64,000 bases of DNA. Origin: PCPOR2b sp965220385 (GTDB taxonomy: Bacteria > Poribacteria > WGA-4E > PCPOR2b). The notes under the pieces were generated by a model. It was not told where the DNA came from. It made no database searches and worked only from the letters and a program-made list of their open reading frames with translations. This document shows, one piece after another, positions 61,591 through 64,000 of this stretch. The translations under genes were made by a program, and so were the position numbers. Location: positions 6,262,001-6,326,000 of the forward strand of contig OZ244825.1 of the NCBI GenBank assembly GCA_965220385.1, in the 5' to 3' direction. Within the stretch, counting starts at the first letter, position 1; every line of letters starts with the position of its first letter.

Positions 61591-61787
61591 CTGCGAAGAT
61601 TTTGATGAATTTTCGCTGATTTTTTGGCGATTTGTCAAGATGTTTTTTCTATACACAAGGCACTATTACTATGATACAATGTCGAAAATCGGTTAGCGTT
61701 ATCAAATTAGTCGGTGTTGGGACGTGTTATGTTCATTTTTCTTTGGGATGTGTTGTTCCCCCTCACCCTTTGGCTTTCCAATTCACC
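61421..61787. other. Element left end and fdhD leader
   Basis: Holds the tnpB element's promoter-proximal end (to about 61590) and then an AT-rich leader before fdhD. ATTTTTTGGCGA at 61619-61630 also occurs on the other side of the element at 60140-60151. A frame from 61632 runs in phase into fdhD but lacks similarity before 61788. Confidence 0.5.
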
Positions 61788-62606
61788 ATGAAATCGATAT
61801 TGACGAAACAGGTCATACGTTGGCGTGACGCCCATCCTGCCCCGACTGAAGATTCCCTCGTGGTCGAGGAACCGCTCGAAATTCGGGTGGGTGATCAGAG
61901 CTTGGCGGTCGTGATGCGAACACCGGGACACGACTTCGATCTCGCTGTGGGATTTCTCTACACGGAAGGACTGATAACGTCGTCCGATGACATTGGGGCA
62001 ATCGCGTACTGCGAGGATGTCGAGGAAACCGCCCGGCAAAATATCATTAATGTCCATCTGACGAACGGGCAGGTTCTGGAAGAACAGGAGGGATGGCAGC
62101 GGAACTTTCACGCGAATGCCAGTTGTGGGTTGTGTGGAAAAATGACCATCGAATCGGTTAAGCAGGACATCCCACCGATAACATCCGAAATTCAGATAGA
62201 TCCGGACGTTTTTTATCAGCTCAACGATAGGCTGCGATCGGCGCAAGCTGTTTTTGAAGCGACCGGCGGTCTACACGCCGCCGGGTTATTTGACGAGCAA
62301 GGTGAATTGCAAATCGTACGTGAGGATGTCGGGCGACACAATGCAGTTGACAAAGTGATTGGACAGGCGCTACTGATTGAGCAACTTCCTCTGGATCGAC
62401 ATATCTTGATGGTGAGTGGTCGCGCCAGTTTCGAGATTATTCAGAAAGCGCTATTTGCGCGTATTCCAGTGATTGTAGCGGTCTCTGCGGCATCAACTCT
62501 TGCCGTCGAAATGGCGCAAGAGGGTAAAGTCACGTTGATTGGGTTTATGCGTGGCAAAGGCATGACTGTCTACAGTCATCCGGACAGGATTGCTGAACTC
62601 CCGTAG
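61788..62606 (+). CDS. fdhD: Formate dehydrogenase accessory sulfurtransferase FdhD
   Basis: 272 residues from ATG 61788, the length expected for FdhD; an in-frame extension to 61632 has no support. Conserved blocks: LAVGFLYTEGLI, the sulfur-transfer Cys pair in NASCGLCGKMT (about 107-117), ATGGLHAAGLFD, REDVGRHNAVDKVIG and SGRASFEIIQKAL. FdhD hands sulfur from IscS to the molybdenum cofactor of formate dehydrogenase. No formate dehydrogenase gene is in the window. No clear ribosome site is seen. Confidence 0.92.
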   Translation: MKSILTKQVIRWRDAHPAPTEDSLVVEEPLEIRVGDQSLAVVMRTPGHDFDLAVGFLYTEGLITSSDDIGAIAYCEDVEETARQNIINVHLTNGQVLEEQEGWQRNFHANASCGLCGKMTIESVKQDIPPITSEIQIDPDVFYQLNDRLRSAQAVFEATGGLHAAGLFDEQGELQIVREDVGRHNAVDKVIGQALLIEQLPLDRHILMVSGRASFEIIQKALFARIPVIVAVSAASTLAVEMAQEGKVTLIGFMRGKGMTVYSHPDRIAELP

Positions 62607-62743
62607 AATGGCAATAAAGTTGTAATCAGGTCTGGAGCAGAGATGAGTTTATTCAGGAAGTTCGGATCGTAGCCGAATCTAATTCCCAACCGTCTCATGC
62701 ATTCGGCTACGTTCAATGTATGAAGGGAAGGAGGAATTTTTCA

Positions 62744-63019
62744 ATGGAAATGATTTTAGGCGCAACCCAATCACTGGTGAATTTTCTGTTTTTAATCGTC
62801 GTACTGGGTACGGCAGGATTGTCATGGTGGTTATCTGTCAAGTATCGTGAACGGTATGCGGAGTTCCCGTGGAATAAGGCAGCCATTATCCTTGCGATTG
62901 AGGTTTTAGCTTGGATTGCATTCAACATCTTTTGGGGTTGGGTGATAAATAACTGGTGGATTGCCATTGTTCTCGTTGTTATTATTATTATTGTGCTAAA
63001 AAAGCGGAAACGCGAATAG
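62744..63019 (+). CDS. Small membrane protein
   Basis: 91 residues from ATG 62744, with AAGGAGG 9 bases upstream; the upstream ATG 62720 in frame is less likely. Three hydrophobic segments: about 9-30 (VNFLFLIVVLGTAGLSWWL), 46-66 (AIILAIEVLAWIAFNIFWGW) and 68-85 (WWIAIVLVVIIIIVL), ending in a basic KKRKRE tail. No family recognised. The HpcH/HpaI gene follows after 21 bases. Confidence 0.7.
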   Translation: MEMILGATQSLVNFLFLIVVLGTAGLSWWLSVKYRERYAEFPWNKAAIILAIEVLAWIAFNIFWGWVINNWWIAIVLVVIIIIVLKKRKRE

Positions 63020-63040
63020 ACAAGAAATGGAGTAGATCCG

Positions 63041-63904
63041 ATGGGTAGAGTCAATCGTGCTATTGAACTGCTTGAGGGGAGACATACCCTCATTTACGGT
63101 GGAAGCGGAGATCTATCATACGAGGGCGGCGTTAACGCCTGTCATACGGATAACGATTTCCTCCTGCTCGAACAGGAGCATGTCCCGCTAAACATAACGG
63201 GAGTGCGAGAATTTATGAGGGGGTTGGCAGCAGCTGGACCAACGAAGAGTGGGCACCCGACGCCGACCGTATTGGTGACGCTGCCCATGCAGGGCACCGA
63301 CGAGCATGTGGTACGAGCGAACGCTTGGATGGTGACACACTACCTTGACTGTGGTGTTCACGGTTTTGTGCTCTGCCATGCGGAGACTCCGGGTGCGGTG
63401 AAGGCTTTGATCGAGTCCATGCGATTTCCCTTCAACGACATCGGCGTAGGAGATGGGTTAGATGTGGGACGCCGGGGTGCCGGCGGCGGTCCAGGCAATA
63501 TATGGGGATTGGATCATCCAGAATATCTGCGGAAAGCAGATGTCTGGCCCATCAATCCGGAGGGCGAGTTGATGGTAGGCTTGAAAATCGAGAACCGCCG
63601 CGCTCTTGAAAATTGTGAAGCGACCTGTAAAGTGCCGGGGCTCACTTATGTCGAGTGGGGACCCGGTGACATGGGGTATTCGTTCGGTGACCCGGACGCG
63701 CATGATCCGCCATATAGTCCTGAAATGGCTGCGGCGCGGGCACGAGTGAATGCTGCCCGTAAAGCGGCGGGCATCGACTTCTGCGATTCGATTAACGTTG
63801 ATAACTACAAGGAACAGATCGACAACGACATCTTGATCTGCGGGGGCGGTCCCGAAATCGCATCGCTATGCCGAGAGTACACCAAGCGAACCATGCCGGC
63901 GTAG
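63041..63904 (+). CDS. HpcH/HpaI-family aldolase
   Basis: 287 residues in a (beta/alpha)8 pyruvate-aldolase-type fold: NDFLLLEQEHVPLNI near the N-terminus, GLKIENRRALENCEA with the metal Glu (about 187-201), and VEWGPGDMGYSFGDPDAH with the metal Asp (about 206-223). The VGDGLDVGRRGAGGGPGNIW loop is an unusual Gly-rich insertion. Predicted retro-aldol cleavage of a 2-keto-3-deoxy sugar acid or similar, which would suit the dehydratases elsewhere in the window. Confidence 0.82.
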   Translation: MGRVNRAIELLEGRHTLIYGGSGDLSYEGGVNACHTDNDFLLLEQEHVPLNITGVREFMRGLAAAGPTKSGHPTPTVLVTLPMQGTDEHVVRANAWMVTHYLDCGVHGFVLCHAETPGAVKALIESMRFPFNDIGVGDGLDVGRRGAGGGPGNIWGLDHPEYLRKADVWPINPEGELMVGLKIENRRALENCEATCKVPGLTYVEWGPGDMGYSFGDPDAHDPPYSPEMAAARARVNAARKAAGIDFCDSINVDNYKEQIDNDILICGGGPEIASLCREYTKRTMPA

Positions 63905-63963
63905 CATCATTTCATGAATAACCGCTGGTTTGACCTGATAAGGAAGGAATTTAATCTGAGGTT

Positions 63964-64000
63964 ATGGCAACCAAAATACTAACAATGAACATGGATGACG
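63964..64000 (+). CDS. Start of an unidentified gene (partial)
   Basis: ATG at 63964 opens a frame reading MATKILTMNMDD to the right edge, with CTGAGG 4 bases before. Too short to identify. Confidence 0.3.
   Translation, partial: MATKILTMNMDD

Noticed and set aside
61268..61591. Minus-strand 107-codon frame as a separate gene
   Set aside because: Its second half is the N-terminus of tnpB (MKKTFEYRAYPTF...) before the frameshift; the first half is the element's left end.
1..64000. CRISPR arrays, tRNA and rRNA genes
   Set aside because: No regularly spaced identical repeats with unique spacers, no tRNA cloverleaf or rRNA signature was noticed; a dedicated scan (tRNAscan, Infernal) would be decisive.

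Overview
The window looks like chromosomal DNA of an uncultivated, heterotrophic Gram-negative bacterium, most likely of the 'Candidatus Poribacteria' type or a close relative. This is inferred from gene content: phytanoyl-CoA-type dioxygenases, many Gfo/Idh/MocA oxidoreductases, enolase-superfamily dehydratases, sialidase-like beta-propellers, TPR/FG-GAP/ASPIC proteins, and a C-terminal domain with the NPFNPETWIPY motif. No rRNA, tRNA or CRISPR array was seen, so the taxonomy is not anchored by a marker gene.

Layout. (1) 1-3.6 kb: a GldF/GldG/DUF4340 transporter-like operon. (2) 3.9-7.4 kb, minus strand: M24 peptidase, Gfo/Idh oxidoreductase and EamA exporter. (3) 7.5-16.3 kb: accessory region with a large AT-rich putative PD-(D/E)XK nuclease, two DUF433/DUF5615 toxin-antitoxin pairs, a decayed tyrosine integrase, an HTH-metallo-beta-lactamase fusion, a membrane multihaem cytochrome with TPRs, and a YgiT-type zinc-finger gene. 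(4) 16.3-34.9 kb: metabolic and periplasmic genes (PhyH dioxygenase, glutamate dehydrogenase, epimerase, MDR dehydrogenase, a giant TPR/FG-GAP/ASPIC protein, a MetE-like protein, FAH hydrolase, enolase-superfamily enzyme, tricorn-like protease, TauE permease, VOC protein, TlpA-like thioredoxin). (5) 35.0-38.2 kb: AT-rich three-gene cassette of unknown function ending in a HEPN-like protein, with its own promoter and terminator, followed by a broken secreted protease fused to a C-terminal anchoring-type domain. (6) 38.2-48.1 kb: a second FG-GAP/ASPIC protein and a minus-strand sugar-acid cluster (SDR, PhyH, Zn alcohol dehydrogenase, GH-like propeller, UxuA-like and ManD-like dehydratases), then an SMP-30 lactonase. 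(7) 48.2-60.1 kb: an atypical Nramp transporter, a plus-strand cluster (SelA-like PLP enzyme, small beta protein, TIM-barrel protein, two sialidase-like proteins, phosphodiesterase), and a minus-strand operon (D-cysteine desulfhydrase-like, a small protein, two Gfo/Idh). (8) 60.2-64 kb: an IS605-type tnpB element with a frameshift, then fdhD, a small membrane protein and an HpcH/HpaI aldolase.

Short palindromic repeats and small inverted-repeat elements occupy many of the intergenic gaps. The strongest candidate for an undescribed system is the cassette at 35.3-37.3 kb. The stand-alone nuclease at 7.5-9.3 kb and the Nramp-like protein lacking both metal-site motifs are also worth attention. 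All functional calls are from reading the sequence; no searches were run.
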